The translations under genes and the position numbers were made by a program. DNA of 64,000 nucleotides from Serpula lacrymans var. lacrymans S7.9 (lineage: Eukaryota; Basidiomycota; Agaricomycetes; Boletales; Serpulaceae), in NCBI RefSeq assembly GCF_000218685.1, contig NW_006763290.1, positions 101,540 to 165,539 on the forward strand, in the 5' to 3' direction. Below are positions 37,301 through 47,962 of this stretch, one piece after another. A model generated the notes under the pieces. The model saw only the letters and a program-made list of their open reading frames with translations, was not told where the DNA came from and made no database searches. Within the stretch, counting starts at the first letter, position 1. Every line of letters starts with the position of its first letter.

Positions 37301-38849
37301 AACCTGAAGTTGACTGCGGGCTAAGGAACCAGAGACGTTGGTATCGGGGACAATAGTGGAGTCGGAGTAAGACCATTTGACACGACCAGCCTTGGCAGCC
37401 TCCCTGTACTCGTTGAAGACCTCCTTTGCACCTTGAAGGTCCCCAACGTTCGTGTAAACCGATATCAGGTTGCTGAAGACAATGGACGTGGGCATGACAT
37501 CGGGGCGAGCTTCAAGATGGGCAAAAACATGGATTGCAGCATCGATATTGGCATGGAAAGCACAAGAGCGAAGGAGATTCTGGTATACATGGAGGGGAAT
37601 CTTCCTTTTACCGCCAAGTACGCTGACAGCTTCGAACAATGCCATAGCTGATCCAAAGTTATTTTCTGCCTTTAGTTGCTCGATACGCTTCTCGTCCGAA
37701 ACAGTCGAGACCGTTTCCGTGCGACCATGCATCACTCGCCGTTTCACCCTAACTTCCAACGAAAGGACGCTTCTATAGATTTCGATATCGCGGTCGGTAA
37801 GTGCAAGGATGAGAGTCACGTAAGTCCTGTAGTTGGGCAATACGGAGGCTTTGACCATGTCGTTATAAGTCTGTAGAAGTAATGTCAAGGGCTCTCCCGC
37901 ACGACGGGTCTCGTAGAGAGCTGCAAGTGCCATGTTATATTCCGAAACCAAAGGTGTTCGGTCTATCGTGTGTAGTTTTTCAACTTCACTGATCACACGA
38001 GCACCGTCTTTGGATTTTGCCGCGTTCTTTAAAGCAGTGTAGAGTTCGGAAGGCCCACCAAGTGCATCTTCTTCGACTGGATCCTCAAGCGAAACTGCAA
38101 ATTGAGCCTCAGAAGGATCGGATGAAGGAGCATTGTGTAATGACGCAGAATTAGGGATAAGTGACGGGGGAAGATCATCGATATCACCGGAAACACTGGC
38201 AGCAGTAGTAGAATTATCGCGGACATGGACCGGGGGAGAAAGAGATGCATCAGAGTTAGTGGACAGGATAAGACCGGATGTGTGTTCAGCGTCAAGAGCC
38301 TGTTCCTTGGGGGCGAACGCGTGACGAGAGCGCGCATGCAACTGAACAGTTTTCAAGACACCCAATGTTTCTCCTCGTTCCTGCCGACCTTGGCCGAGAG
38401 AGAGAGAATGACTGCGTAATCGAGTTCGTTTGGACGTGTCCCGTGAGGTGGTGCGTGTAGGAGCGAATTCGTCTCTGTCATCGCTTTGACCGTTGTTTCC
38501 GTCTTGTGAAGTGGATGCATTGGCTTGTGTGACTGCACGACCCGCACCCTGTATGCAAATTGAGCTCGATAATCACGCATATATGCGAACTGGGAGCACG
38601 ACAAACCGTATAACCATTGTAAAAACGACTGCCAGCGTTAAATTTAGCGCCACCAGGACCAGCGCCGTTACTGCCCCAGCTGGAAGAGCCAGCACCGTTC
38701 CAGCTGTTTAGACCGTTTGTTGTAGTATTAGGACCGGACGAGGACTGGAGTTGGAGTACATTGCGAATGGTATGGCTAGTTTGGTTCTGTACCGCAGCTA
38801 CCGCACGTGAAGTGTGGAGGAATATGTGATTTGCGACCTTTGGCAGCAT
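34397..38849 (-). CDS. Mitochondrial PPR protein, Pet309/cya-5-like
   Basis: Five exons (38607-38849, 35240-38548, 34673-35185, 34530-34618, 34397-34475) give about 1410 residues. The start MLPKVANHIFLHTSRAVAA is a likely mitochondrial presequence, followed by an Asn/Gly/Ser-rich stretch. Many helical repeats of about 35 residues follow; clear pentatricopeptide examples are NVYLFNTIISKLAKARKADF, ITYGAVIAACARVGDAHSAE and PYNTMMQMYTHTKPDRERV. Organellar PPR proteins bind specific RNAs; the size and repeat spacing resemble the COX1 translation activators Pet309 and cya-5, but that equivalence rests on general layout, not on a search. Exon 2 alone is 3.3 kb. Intact. Confidence 0.82.
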
Positions 38850-39274
38850 GGTCGCTGACCTGTGAAAGGAAAGGCAGGTTCGTATATATGTTGGTGGACA
38901 AGCTGTAAGCTTGTGGGGGGATCCTATAAGTCCAGGATAACTGTGCCGGGATGGGAGCGTGGCTGAACGGCAGACCATATACTCAAAAATATCAATTCGG
39001 GAAAAATCGGATTCCCACATCCCTCCCTCCCTGCTTTTGCCATACCAACCTTGCTCTCGGGTTAGGGTCACTTCCAACACCGCGACTGTCGCAATCTCAA
39101 GTTATCTTTACAGCATGGGCACGAACATGTTTGCTAGATTTACAACGGGAGATCATGATAATATCGTTTGGTAAAATCAGGCAAGGATAACATTGTAGGA
39201 GTTGTAGAAAACAATGCAAGCAACAAAACACAGCAAAAATGAGAGCAGATACAACCACTTCTACACAAATTCTA
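38850..39274. other. Intergenic region, PPR promoter
   Basis: 425 bp between the PPR start and the remnant ending at 39275. It holds the PPR promoter and the 3' flank of the broken transposon-type gene. A pair of complementary GGGATG/CATCCC words near 38950 and 39020 is probably chance. Confidence 0.4.
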
Positions 39275-39430
39275 TCAGTAAATCTCTTTCAAGTTATTCA
39301 TGTAGAAATAAGAGGGGATTTCAAGCGAGTTCTCTGACGTGAGCTGACGATCAACCTTAGCACCGTGTACTGGCAGCAACTCGATAGGACGTGAAATGTC
39401 AGTGAGTGGGATGATATCTCCCAATGTCAT
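39275..39430 (-). pseudogene. Plavaka-associated gene, 3' fragment
   Basis: The minus strand encodes MTLGDIIPLTDISRPIELL, then HGAKVDRQLTSENSLE, and ends SYFYMNNLKEIY-stop. As I recall, such C-termini (GD-IPL-I..P-EL-P-FG..AD.RLT...S) belong to proteins found with Plavaka-type transposases in agaricomycetes. The coding frame stops being gene-like exactly at the terminal repeat at 39432 and resumes beyond the transposon stack at 57135: the protein would read ...HHLCSTLMSTG | MTLGDIIPLTD.... The gene was therefore split by the element between these points. Confidence 0.65.
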
Positions 39431-39431
39431 C

Positions 39432-39473
39432 CTACATCAGGAAAGGTGCATTTTTCTTTGAGTGACTTTGAAG
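39432..39473 (+). repeat. Left terminal inverted repeat of the CACTA element
   Basis: Begins CTACATCAGGAAAGGTGC and matches the reverse complement of 57093-57134 at 40 of 42 positions, with the first 33 bases identical. The flank immediately outside (39431 and before) is the split coding sequence. Confidence 0.8.
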
Positions 39474-39481
39474 ACTTAGAC

Positions 39482-40109
39482 TGTCAGGCAACAAATACGA
39501 AGCTATATAACAAAGCTCAATGTCTGGTCAAGTCCTTCCTTGAAGGCGGTGAATCAGAGTATGAGAATGAAGAGTATCGGTAAGAGCGCAAATCCAAACT
39601 AATATTGAACTAGAGAACAATACATTGAGTATATACTTCTCTATATAGTGAACGGCGATGGTCAGACCGAGAAAGGGAACTACTGAGAAAGTGGTCTGAC
39701 CAGCTAACTAACCAATAAGAAAAAAGGGAGGAAGTGGTCCGATCTATCGTGTTTACTAATCGTATCAGAAAACGTATTGGTAAGGGATATGCGATTGGCT
39801 GTATCAGTAAGCCCATGAGAAGGCGCTGATTCACTACCTTCTTCGCTTATCAATATTCCTCCGAAGTATTCCCAGACATAGCACTGAATCGTGGCTATGT
39901 CATCTGGATATCTTCTTGAGGGTCGACAACGAGTCTACCTCGTTGTAGGTACGATAGAACGTGAGTGTGAAGAGAGAATAAGAAGAAAAATGATAAAAGT
40001 AATAAGACACCAGCTGTAATCTCTAGTCCAAGGGCAAGAGGAGTGATGGGGATCGAATCTGCTAACCACGACATGACGGGAATGCAATAAGAAAAATCGA
40101 TTCCTCACA
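39482..40109 (-). repeat. 3' LTR of element A
   Basis: 628 bp, starts TGTGAGGAAT and ends GCCTGACA on the element's strand. It differs from the copy at 54060-54687 at about two positions (for example near 39797 and 40086). Confidence 0.93.
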
Positions 40110-40121
40110 TTAGCTCCCCTT

Positions 40122-42044
40122 TTATAAGACTCGTGTCCTCATGAGTCCGGATGCGGCACTTTGGAACTTGTTACTAATCCAATCAAAAAGCATTGGCGGT
40201 TTAGAAGTGGCGGTGTAGTTTTCGTAAGGACGGAAATGAAGAGAAGCGGTAATAATACGAGGGGCGGCGGGATTTGTTTTGTGGAAGGTGGCGAGTAAAT
40301 CAGCGACATGCGTAAGATTGGTGTCGGGTTCCCAAGTGCGTTCGGAGACTGGATAACCATGCCAGTGAATTAGGTAGTCGAGCTTACTACCTTTCAGTTT
40401 AGTCGGTCTGGAAGCGATTATACTCTCTACTTCGTATTCGTCTATTCCTTCCACAATCTCGGGTGGTGGCCGCGAGGAAATTGGTTGATTGAGGAATTCG
40501 GGAGGGTGGTATGGTGAGAGGATGGCTTCGTTGAATACGGGGTGAATGGACTTCCAACTTTTAGGGATGTCGAGTTGATATGCGGAAGGTCCGACCTTTT
40601 GGGTGACTTTGAAAGGTCCGAAGCGTTTATCGTCTAATTTCTTCATTGGTCTATCCGTTGTGATATTATGCCCTTCTAACCAGACTTTGTCGCCAGCTTG
40701 GTACTCCCGGGAGGGGGATTTCTTACGGTCGTAATACTTCTTCAGATTCTCGTTTGCTACAAGAAGGGAGGATTTCGTGATATCATGGAGTTTTTTCATT
40801 TGTTCGCTAAATTCTGCTGCAGAAGCGGAGCGAGGGGACAACGTGGTGGTGATATTCGTTCTTGGGTGTAACCCATAGTTCAAAAAGAAGGGTGTTTGAT
40901 TCGTTGCGGTATGGAGGTGGTTGTTGTATGTAAACTCAGCAATGGAGAGCCAGTCTGCCCAGTCATCTTGTCGATGATTTATAAAAACGCGGAGGTAGTG
41001 CTCTAGATCCTGGTTGATCCGTTCGGATTGTCCGTCTGTTTGAGGGTGATAGCCTGTAGAGAGGCCTGGTGCTATCCCCATTAGGTCGTAGAAGTCTTTT
41101 GTGAATCGAGACATGAATTGAGGACCTCGATCGGAGACGATCTTTTCAGGAATTCCGTGGAGTCGTATTACATTATCTCGGAGTTGACGTGCATAACCGG
41201 CCGAGTCGAGAGTGACGAAGGTGGGGACGAAATGGGCCATTTTACTAAATCGGTCAACAAAGACCTGAACGGCGGTGTAGCCCTTGGATTCCGGTAATGC
41301 GCCTATGAGATCGGTGGTGATAACCTGCCAAGGCCGATCTGGTATCGGGTTCGGGTGTAGAGGGGCGTTAGTCTTTGTCCGATGTGCCTTGGTGCGTTGA
41401 CAACTCTCGCATCCTCGTACATACCGTCTGATATCTGTACGAAGACTTGGCCACCAGAGCTCTCGGTTTACTCATTCAAACATCGTTCTTTCTCCTGGGT
41501 GCCCGGCTAGGGCTTCGTCGTGATGATCTTTCAATATTCGCGCCCTTAGTTCGTGATTTCGGGGAACGTATACTCGGTCAGCTAAAGGGATCGGGTAGGA
41601 ACTCGTCGCGGACTCTCTCTTGATCCAGACGATCCTATCCTTCATCTTCCAGGTATCCGGCTTCTCTTTCAAGTTCTTCTTTACTACGTCGTCTTGTTTC
41701 TGGAAGCTTTGACGTATATCTGGTAGGTATCCTTCGTTGGTGTCAAATAATTCGAAATGTACGTCTGGGAGAAGTATCTGATCTTCGTTATCGTTTGTGC
41801 CTTTAGGATGATCGATCTGTCTGCTTAACAGGTCGGCCTTCGTATTCTGATTTCCTTTGACGTGTTCCATCTTAAAATTATAATCTGCAAGCTGGGATGA
41901 CCATCGAGCTTGGCGTCGATTGTATTTCTGAGGTTGACGGAAGTAGAGGAGGTTTTGGTGATCTGTGAAGATGGTGAAGGGGTGTTTCGATCCTACAAGG
42001 TGATGTCGCCATTCATCTAACGCCGTCATGACTGCGAGCATCTC
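40122..42044 (-). pseudogene. Element A pol, 3' part (RNase H, integrase, chromodomain)
   Basis: The continuing half of pol beyond the element B insertion. It encodes the end of RNase H (FTIFTDHQNLLYF), the integrase zinc-binding region (HHDEALAGHPGERTMFE, then a TGA at 41472-41474, then VNRELWW), the catalytic core (ITTDLIG, IVSDRGPQFMS, STGYHPQTDGQSERINQDLE) and a chromodomain (YLIHWHGYPVSERTWEPDTN). Chromodomains steer integration to marked chromatin. The stop replaces what in the other two elements is a sense codon, so this pol could not make a full integrase. It shares one frame with the 5' part once the 6,976-bp insertion (element B plus one target copy) is removed. Confidence 0.88.
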
Positions 42045-42403
42045 TATAACGACTGAGTTGCACTACTGGAAGAAACCAGGCAACTCAACGTCAATCTTAA
42101 GCAAGTAGTTGAACAAGTGTATAAAGACGAAATCAAAAGCTAGAGTATGTACATCGTTGAGTGTCTACTTATATATGTAAGAACTCATGTCAGCCATGAG
42201 GCGCTGACTGATAGACATGAGGATGTATCGTGTTTAGCTTGGTAAGATGATTTGTAAGTGATCATGTGACTTGGGGTCACGTGATGAGATAAGAAGATAA
42301 GATAAGGAAAGCTACGTGATAAGATAAGGAGAAATGAGTGTTTCTACTTCAGAGTTGGATATGAAGGGTGAAATATTAGGTATATGAGAAGAGGATCGTG
42401 ACA
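42045..42403 (-). repeat. 3' LTR of element B
   Basis: 359 bp, one difference from 48657-49015. It contains a GTCAGC...GCTGAC hairpin (42189-42208), a CATATATAAG TATA-like box downstream of it in element sense, and a CACGTG word near 42280. The pol ORF runs about 90 nt into it. Confidence 0.93.
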
Positions 42404-45400
42404 TTACCCCCCCTTTAGGACTTTCGTCCCGAAAGGTTGGTTCAAGTTTGCCATTTTCCCAGTTAAATATCCTATGCTTGTGGGAAAATTCTGTAAAGTT
42501 TTCGAACGGTTGATAATGAAGTAAGAAATTGATTCGGCGTGGAGCGGATGGGAAGTGATCATGGAAGTCTTTGACTAGTTCTGGCGAATTTTTGACATTT
42601 CGCTCAGGTTCCCATGTTCGTTCTTCCTTTCCATATCCTCTCCAATGTACCAAGTATTCTAACTTGCCACGTTTCAATCGTGAGTCAAGTATTTGCTCTA
42701 CTTCGTATTCTCTTTGTCCGTCAACTTCAGCGGGGGGTGGAGGTTTTGGTTTCTTTTGACCAGGAAAGATTGGTTCTTTATAAGGGTGGAGGATCTTTTC
42801 ATTGAACACCGGATATACATTTTTCCATTTGCCGGGTAGTTTTAATTTGTAAGCGGCCGGTCCGGTTTTCTTTTCGACTACGAATGGTCCGTGTCGTTTA
42901 TCATCCAGTTTCTTTGATGGCCGATCAGTGGTAATGTGTTCGGCTTCTACATAGACCCTATCTCCTGGTTCATATTCAAGACTTTCTTTTTTCGTTTTGT
43001 CATATGATCTCTTCATAATCTCGGCTGCCTTTGCGAGAGATTTTTCTGCTTCTTCCCTCGTTTCTTTCATTCTTTCTACGAACTCTTCCGCACTTTCGCT
43101 CTTTACTCCTTTCCTGACTCCTTCTACTATTTTTGGGTGTTGTCCATTGTTTAAATAAAAAGGACTAAAGCTGGTAGCTGAATGTTCTTTATTGTTGTAG
43201 GAGAACTCTGCTAATGGTAACCAATCTGCCCAGTCGTCTTGTTTATGGTTGACAAAGATTCGGAGATATTGTTCTATCTCTTGATTAATCCTCTCTGTTT
43301 GACCATCGGTTTGTGGGTGATAAGCAGTTGATGGGTTTCCCTTTATACCTAGCATTGTGTAGAGGTCCTTCATAAAATTAGAGACAAATTGGACTCCCCG
43401 ATCTGAGATGATTTTATCGGGTAATCCATGAAGTTTAAATATATTGTCTCTGAATAGTCTCGCTACTCCTTCTGAGTTCAACTCAGCATGTGTCGGCATA
43501 ATCCTGATCATTTTTGAAAAGCGATCAACAACTACCATGATAGTGTTGTAACCCTTTGACTCTGGTAATGGTCCTATGAGATCCGTTGATATGATTTGCC
43601 AGGGGCGGCTTGGAATCTCATTCGGATGTAACGGTGCGGCCTTTTTCTGATGATCTGTTTTTGTTCTTTGACAGGTTTCGCATCCAGTTACATATTCTTG
43701 GACGTCTTTGTCCATATATGGCCACCAGTACCATCGGGTAATCAATTCCTTTGTTTTATACCGGCCTGGGTGGCCAGCTATTGGGGAATCATGATTGTCT
43801 CTGATGATCGTCTCTCTGAGTTTTCGGTCTTTTGGGACATACATGCGACCTTTGAAGTAGATGAGTCCTTCATCGGTCCACCAGCCGTCTTGGCGGTTGT
43901 CTATTTTGTCCTTGACCTTCTGAACGAGTTCGTCAACGTTTGTCATCCTTTTTGAAATCCATCTTGTGATCTCTATATTTTTGGCATCGTCAATTGCTAT
44001 CTGTTGCCTTTTTTCGTGTGATAGAGTCATGTTGATAGAGAATAGTTCTGGTTTCAATAAGGTAACATTTTCGTTGTCATTCTTTCCCTCGTCGTGATCT
44101 GATCGTCTGGATAATAAATCGGCTTTGATGTGAGTAGCGCCTGGCTTGTGATGTAATGTGAAATGATAATTTGCCAGTTCGCTAACCCATCTTGCTTGTC
44201 GTCTATTAAGCTTCTGAGGTTGTTTAAAATACGTTAGGTTCTGATGATCAGTCCAGATCTCGAACTCTTTCGCGGCGTCCATTAGGTAATGGCGCCATTC
44301 CTCTAAAGCCGTCATGATAGCCAATAGTTCTTTATCATATATCTCGTAGTTTCTTTCAGTTGGATTGAGAGATTTAGATAGATAAGCTATTGGTTTCCAG
44401 ACTTCATTCTGTTCTTGCGAGAGTACTGCTCCTAGAGCATAGTCGCTACTATCCGCTTCTACTCGGTATTGACCGTCATTGGTCGGGAGTGCTAATACGG
44501 GGGTTGTGCTTATCCTTCTTTTTATCTCTTCGAAGGCTTCTTTTTGTTCTTTTCCCCATATAAACTCTTCTTTACCGGTGAGTTTAGTAAGCGGTTTCGC
44601 TATTGATCCGAATCCTTCGATAAACCTTCTATAGAAGTTAACGAATCCTAAAAAGGCTTGTACATGTTTCTTCGTTTTGCATTCTGGCCAGTCTAGGATT
44701 CCTTTCACTTTAATCGGGTCCATGCGGATTTCGTTTTCTGAGATGATTAATCCCAGATACTCTGTCTCTGTTTCTTCGAAATCGCATTTTTCCGGTTTTA
44801 GGTATAGATGGTGTTTTCGTAAGATTTGAAGTACACGTTGCGTCATTGCTCGGTGTTCCTCTATCGTCTTTGTGAAGATCATAATATCGTCCAGATAGAT
44901 CACTACTTTCCCTTCGTCAATTAGTTCTTTGAATATAGAATTCATCATTGTTTGGAATGTAGCTGGTGAATTCGTTAATCCAAAGAACATTACTAACGGT
45001 TCGAACAGGCCGCGGTTGGTTCTAAATGCAGCTTTGTGTTCGTCTCCTTCCTTGATCCGAATATTATTATATCCCCATCTTATGTCAAGTTTTGTGAAAT
45101 ACTTGGCGCCTCTGAGCTTGTCTACAAGTTCATTAATCAGAGGTAATGGATATCTGTTCTTGATGGTGATTTCATTTAATTTTCGGTAATCTTGTACAGG
45201 TCGGAGTTTGCCGTCTTTCTTTTTGATGAAAAAGAATGGTGAAGCAATCGGAGATTTACTGGGTCTGATGCGTCCTGAGTCTAGGTTCTCTTTTAGGAAT
45301 ACATCTAACTGTTCTTGTTCTCCTAGTGCTAATGGATAAACCTTACAATCTATCGTGTGATCTCCTGGTATCAGTTCGATTGCATGGTCCCATTGTCTTC

Positions 45401-46718
45401 TTTCAGGGAGGGCGTCAAATTCTTTTTTGTCAAAGATATCTTTGAATTCGTGAAGGTATTTTGGTACAATGCCTTCGAATCCTCCTGTTTTCTGGTCCTT
45501 TCCTGCTGCTTCGGCAAGCTGTTGTGCAGTTGTGCCGTGAGCGCGGATGTGGTGCATGACGTCAGGAATGGATGTATCTTCAACGTTTAAGAAATTGATT
45601 TGGACGATTCTATCCCCCTCTTCAAGATTGACCTCAGGGCAATACGTTTCTAGATCTTCTTCAGGATCAAAGAATCTTACCATCATGTTGCAGTCTGATG
45701 GACATCTGTTGAAGTCTAATTTTGACATGTTCCAGTCTATCGTAGGATTGTGTTTCTTTAACCATTCATGACCTAGGAACATCCTGCCAGTTCCAAGATT
45801 GGTAACGGCTAGCTGGAGTCTTTCGGCATGGTCATTAATCTCCACCAATATTTCTACGAATTCTTTAATACTGCCGTCTCGGTTCAGAGTGCCGTCAGCA
45901 TTGTATACTGGAATTGGTCTAGGGATTCTGTGCCTTTCATATCCCTGTTCTTCAACAAATTTGTTGTCTATGCAACTTCCGGTACAGCCACTGTCTAGTA
46001 ATGCCTCAATCGTCGTTGATTGATGGGATGCGAGGTTTGTCAGTCTGCAGGTGATGTTCATCTGGTTTCCCTGAGTGCCTCTGATGAATTGCTTAGGCTT
46101 CTTCAGTTCTTCCAGTGCTAATACCGTTTCGTGAATCGGTAAAGCATTTAGTTCTTTTATCAAGTCTGCATCGACTTCCAATCCTCTTTTTTTGTGGGTC
46201 CAACTACTGAGAATACCAATGGATCTCTCTTCCTTTTGGTCTCGTAGTCTTTCCGCTATCCAGGCAGCTGTCCATGGTGTTTTTTGATTCTTTTTATCTA
46301 GGTTTTTATCAGAGGTGTTCCTGACCTCTTTAGAGCTGGTCGAAACATCAGTTTCGGTTACGCTACCCAATTGAGTCGTAACATTCTGTGCTTCAGTTGT
46401 CTCTTTCGTAATTGCTGCGCTTTTCGTGGTCCTTTCCCCTTTAGGTACCTCGTGCGCCGCTTCTCGTGCTGCGCTTTTCTCTTTCGAGTGCGCCGCTTCT
46501 TGTGCTGCGCCTTTCTCTTTCGAGTGCGCCGCTTCTTGTTTGGGAATCTTTTCAACCCGTTTCCCTTTCAGGTTCTCCTCTTTAATAGATTGTTCCTTTC
46601 GTTTCAGATCTTGTGCATCTTTGAATAAGGCAATATCATTTTCATCTTTACTAGTACATGTGGCATCAAGATTTTCAACGGGAAGGAGAGCATATCTATT
46701 TACAAAGTCCTTTGGCAC
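42312..46718 (-). CDS. Element B pol polyprotein
   Basis: 1468 residues counted from the first usable codon; the frame is open back to the gag stop, so it is probably made by a -1 frameshift at GGT TTT TAA (46748-46756). Domains in order: aspartic protease (LLDSGCTGSCID), reverse transcriptase (KLDIRWGYNNIRIKEGDEHK, IYLDDIMIF), RNase H (VEADSSDYALGAVLSQ, WTDHQNLTYFKQ), and integrase with the HHCC region (HPGRYKTKELITRWYWWPY, CETCQRTK). The integrase core follows (ISTDLIGPLPES, IISDRGVQFVS, AYHPQTDGQTERINQEIEQY), then a GPY/F-type segment and a chromodomain (YLVHWRGYGKEERTWEPERN). No stop or shift is seen. The protein functions in reverse transcription and chromatin-targeted integration of the element. 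Confidence 0.93.
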   Translation of the reverse strand: MPKDFVNRYALLPVENLDATCTSKDENDIALFKDAQDLKRKEQSIKEENLKGKRVEKIPKQEAAHSKEKGAAQEAAHSKEKSAAREAAHEVPKGERTTKSAAITKETTEAQNVTTQLGSVTETDVSTSSKEVRNTSDKNLDKKNQKTPWTAAWIAERLRDQKEERSIGILSSWTHKKRGLEVDADLIKELNALPIHETVLALEELKKPKQFIRGTQGNQMNITCRLTNLASHQSTTIEALLDSGCTGSCIDNKFVEEQGYERHRIPRPIPVYNADGTLNRDGSIKEFVEILVEINDHAERLQLAVTNLGTGRMFLGHEWLKKHNPTIDWNMSKLDFNRCPSDCNMMVRFFDPEEDLETYCPEVNLEEGDRIVQINFLNVEDTSIPDVMHHIRAHGTTAQQLAEAAGKDQKTGGFEGIVPKYLHEFKDIFDKKEFDALPERRQWDHAIELIPGDHTIDCKVYPLALGEQEQLDVFLKENLDSGRIRPSKSPIASPFFFIKKKDGKLRPVQDYRKLNEITIKNRYPLPLINELVDKLRGAKYFTKLDIRWGYNNIRIKEGDEHKAAFRTNRGLFEPLVMFFGLTNSPATFQTMMNSIFKELIDEGKVVIYLDDIMIFTKTIEEHRAMTQRVLQILRKHHLYLKPEKCDFEETETEYLGLIISENEIRMDPIKVKGILDWPECKTKKHVQAFLGFVNFYRRFIEGFGSIAKPLTKLTGKEEFIWGKEQKEAFEEIKRRISTTPVLALPTNDGQYRVEADSSDYALGAVLSQEQNEVWKPIAYLSKSLNPTERNYEIYDKELLAIMTALEEWRHYLMDAAKEFEIWTDHQNLTYFKQPQKLNRRQARWVSELANYHFTLHHKPGATHIKADLLSRRSDHDEGKNDNENVTLLKPELFSINMTLSHEKRQQIAIDDAKNIEITRWISKRMTNVDELVQKVKDKIDNRQDGWWTDEGLIYFKGRMYVPKDRKLRETIIRDNHDSPIAGHPGRYKTKELITRWYWWPYMDKDVQEYVTGCETCQRTKTDHQKKAAPLHPNEIPSRPWQIISTDLIGPLPESKGYNTIMVVVDRFSKMIRIMPTHAELNSEGVARLFRDNIFKLHGLPDKIISDRGVQFVSNFMKDLYTMLGIKGNPSTAYHPQTDGQTERINQEIEQYLRIFVNHKQDDWADWLPLAEFSYNNKEHSATSFSPFYLNNGQHPKIVEGVRKGVKSESAEEFVERMKETREEAEKSLAKAAEIMKRSYDKTKKESLEYEPGDRVYVEAEHITTDRPSKKLDDKRHGPFVVEKKTGPAAYKLKLPGKWKNVYPVFNEKILHPYKEPIFPGQKKPKPPPPAEVDGQREYEVEQILDSRLKRGKLEYLVHWRGYGKEERTWEPERNVKNSPELVKDFHDHFPSAPRRINFLLHYQPFENFTEFSHKHRIFNWENGKLEPTFRDESPKGGVMSRSSSHIPNISPFISNSEVETLISPYLIT

Positions 46719-46747
46719 AGTCTGGCGAGGAGTCGCAGCTGGCCTTC

Positions 46748-47962
46748 TTAAAAACCCTGGAGCAATTTAGCCCGTTCTTCCTCCGGCATTGCTTCTAACA
46801 TTGCTCGGAGATCGAACTTTGGTTTCTGTGGTATCTGACCATTCAGATGGTCTCTGGCTCTATGGCCCTTTTCTCCGCATTTGAAGCAGCGTCCCTCACT
46901 TCGGAACTTCTGCTTGTCCAATTCCATCTCTTTTCCGGCTCCGGTGTATAACGTACCCGTGCCGTCTCTCTTTGCTTCCACCGTCTCGGTCTTCCTCTCC
47001 GAAGCACCCTTCTCTTGGTATCTTCCATTGGGTCCCCGGTTCCCTGTACCGGAGCTGCCGTTGGTCGATCCTCTCAACATCCGTTCATTCTCTATTTGGT
47101 CTCGCCACAATTGGTCGTTTGTGACGATCCTTGTCTTCCACTCTATATATGTTGTGGGAACGTTTCCGCTATAAATGATCTGCTTTATGAGCGGACCATT
47201 TATGTTATTCCTGATTAGTGTGATCAGGAATTGCTCGTTCCGTCTGGTATCGTAGCCGGCCCGTCTTCTTAACTCTTCGAATTTTACAAAGAACTCTTGG
47301 GCCGTTAGAGTTCCTTGTTTCTTGTATATGATCTCGTATCTCGCTCTTTCTTCCTCGTGCGTGTCAGCGAAATGGTCTTTGAGAGTCCTCTCAAAGTGAG
47401 CCCAGCTCTCTAAGAGGGTGATCTCTCCTGCATCCGACCTTTCTTCTGCGATCTTCCTCCTCTCTACCCACTCTGTTCTTAGGGCCGCTGCTGCCCCTAT
47501 ACTCATATAGGATAAGGCGAAGCTTATCCGGTTCCTTTCTCGGGAGAAGTATGCTGGGTTCGCATTAAAATGGAGTTCTAATGACTCCGAGAAGCTTCGA
47601 AACTTCTTCCTATCTCCGTCGTAAGGTTCCGGCTTTGCTAATGCCGTTTTCCTAAACTCTGCTTCTTGTGCGCGTGGCAGGCCCATCCCTGAAGGCTGCC
47701 TCCTTTCGCTCTCTGCGAGCCTTCTGCGCAAGTCTCTTACTTCTTCGTCTTTTGATGAGAATCTCTCTTCCCATAATTCGTTGTTGTCTGCGATCGCGCT
47801 GTTGACCGCCGTTAGGATGAGGTTCTGCAAATTCTGCATTTGCTGCTGGTTGGTTGCCGGCGATGGTACGCGCGGCTGAATATGCGGTAATGCGTCCCGC
47901 AAATCTGACATGTCGGTGCTCTCGGCCATGTCCGGGGTCTCTCGATATGTGTCGTAGGACAT
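46748..47962 (-). CDS. Element B Gag
   Basis: 404 residues starting MSYDTYRETPDMAESTD. It has a capsid-type helical core (KKFRSFSESLELHF, ALSYMSIGAAAALRTEWVE, FFVKFEELRRRAGYDTRRNEQ) and a CCHC zinc knuckle (CFKCGEKGHRARDH). It ends LLQGF followed by TAA. It forms the virus-like particle and binds element RNA. The first 100 codons are overlapped in another frame by the basic ORF at 47652-48086. The stop lies in TTTTTAA, which fits a -1 shift into pol. Confidence 0.9.
   Translation of the reverse strand: MSYDTYRETPDMAESTDMSDLRDALPHIQPRVPSPATNQQQMQNLQNLILTAVNSAIADNNELWEERFSSKDEEVRDLRRRLAESERRQPSGMGLPRAQEAEFRKTALAKPEPYDGDRKKFRSFSESLELHFNANPAYFSRERNRISFALSYMSIGAAAALRTEWVERRKIAEERSDAGEITLLESWAHFERTLKDHFADTHEEERARYEIIYKKQGTLTAQEFFVKFEELRRRAGYDTRRNEQFLITLIRNNINGPLIKQIIYSGNVPTTYIEWKTRIVTNDQLWRDQIENERMLRGSTNGSSGTGNRGPNGRYQEKGASERKTETVEAKRDGTGTLYTGAGKEMELDKQKFRSEGRCFKCGEKGHRARDHLNGQIPQKPKFDLRAMLEAMPEEERAKLLQGF

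Noticed and set aside
38950..39030. Possible type II tRNA (GGGAGCGTGGCTGAACGGC... with a CTCAAAA loop-like word)
   Set aside because: No acceptor stem pairs across the full length and there is no TTCRA T-loop at the right place; the pairing of GGGATG with CATCCC is likely chance.
40040..40075. tRNA-like word GTGGTTAGCAGATTCGATCCC in the element A LTR (minus strand)
   Set aside because: Only a short stretch resembles a tRNA; no cloverleaf can be drawn and both LTRs carry it, so it is LTR sequence.
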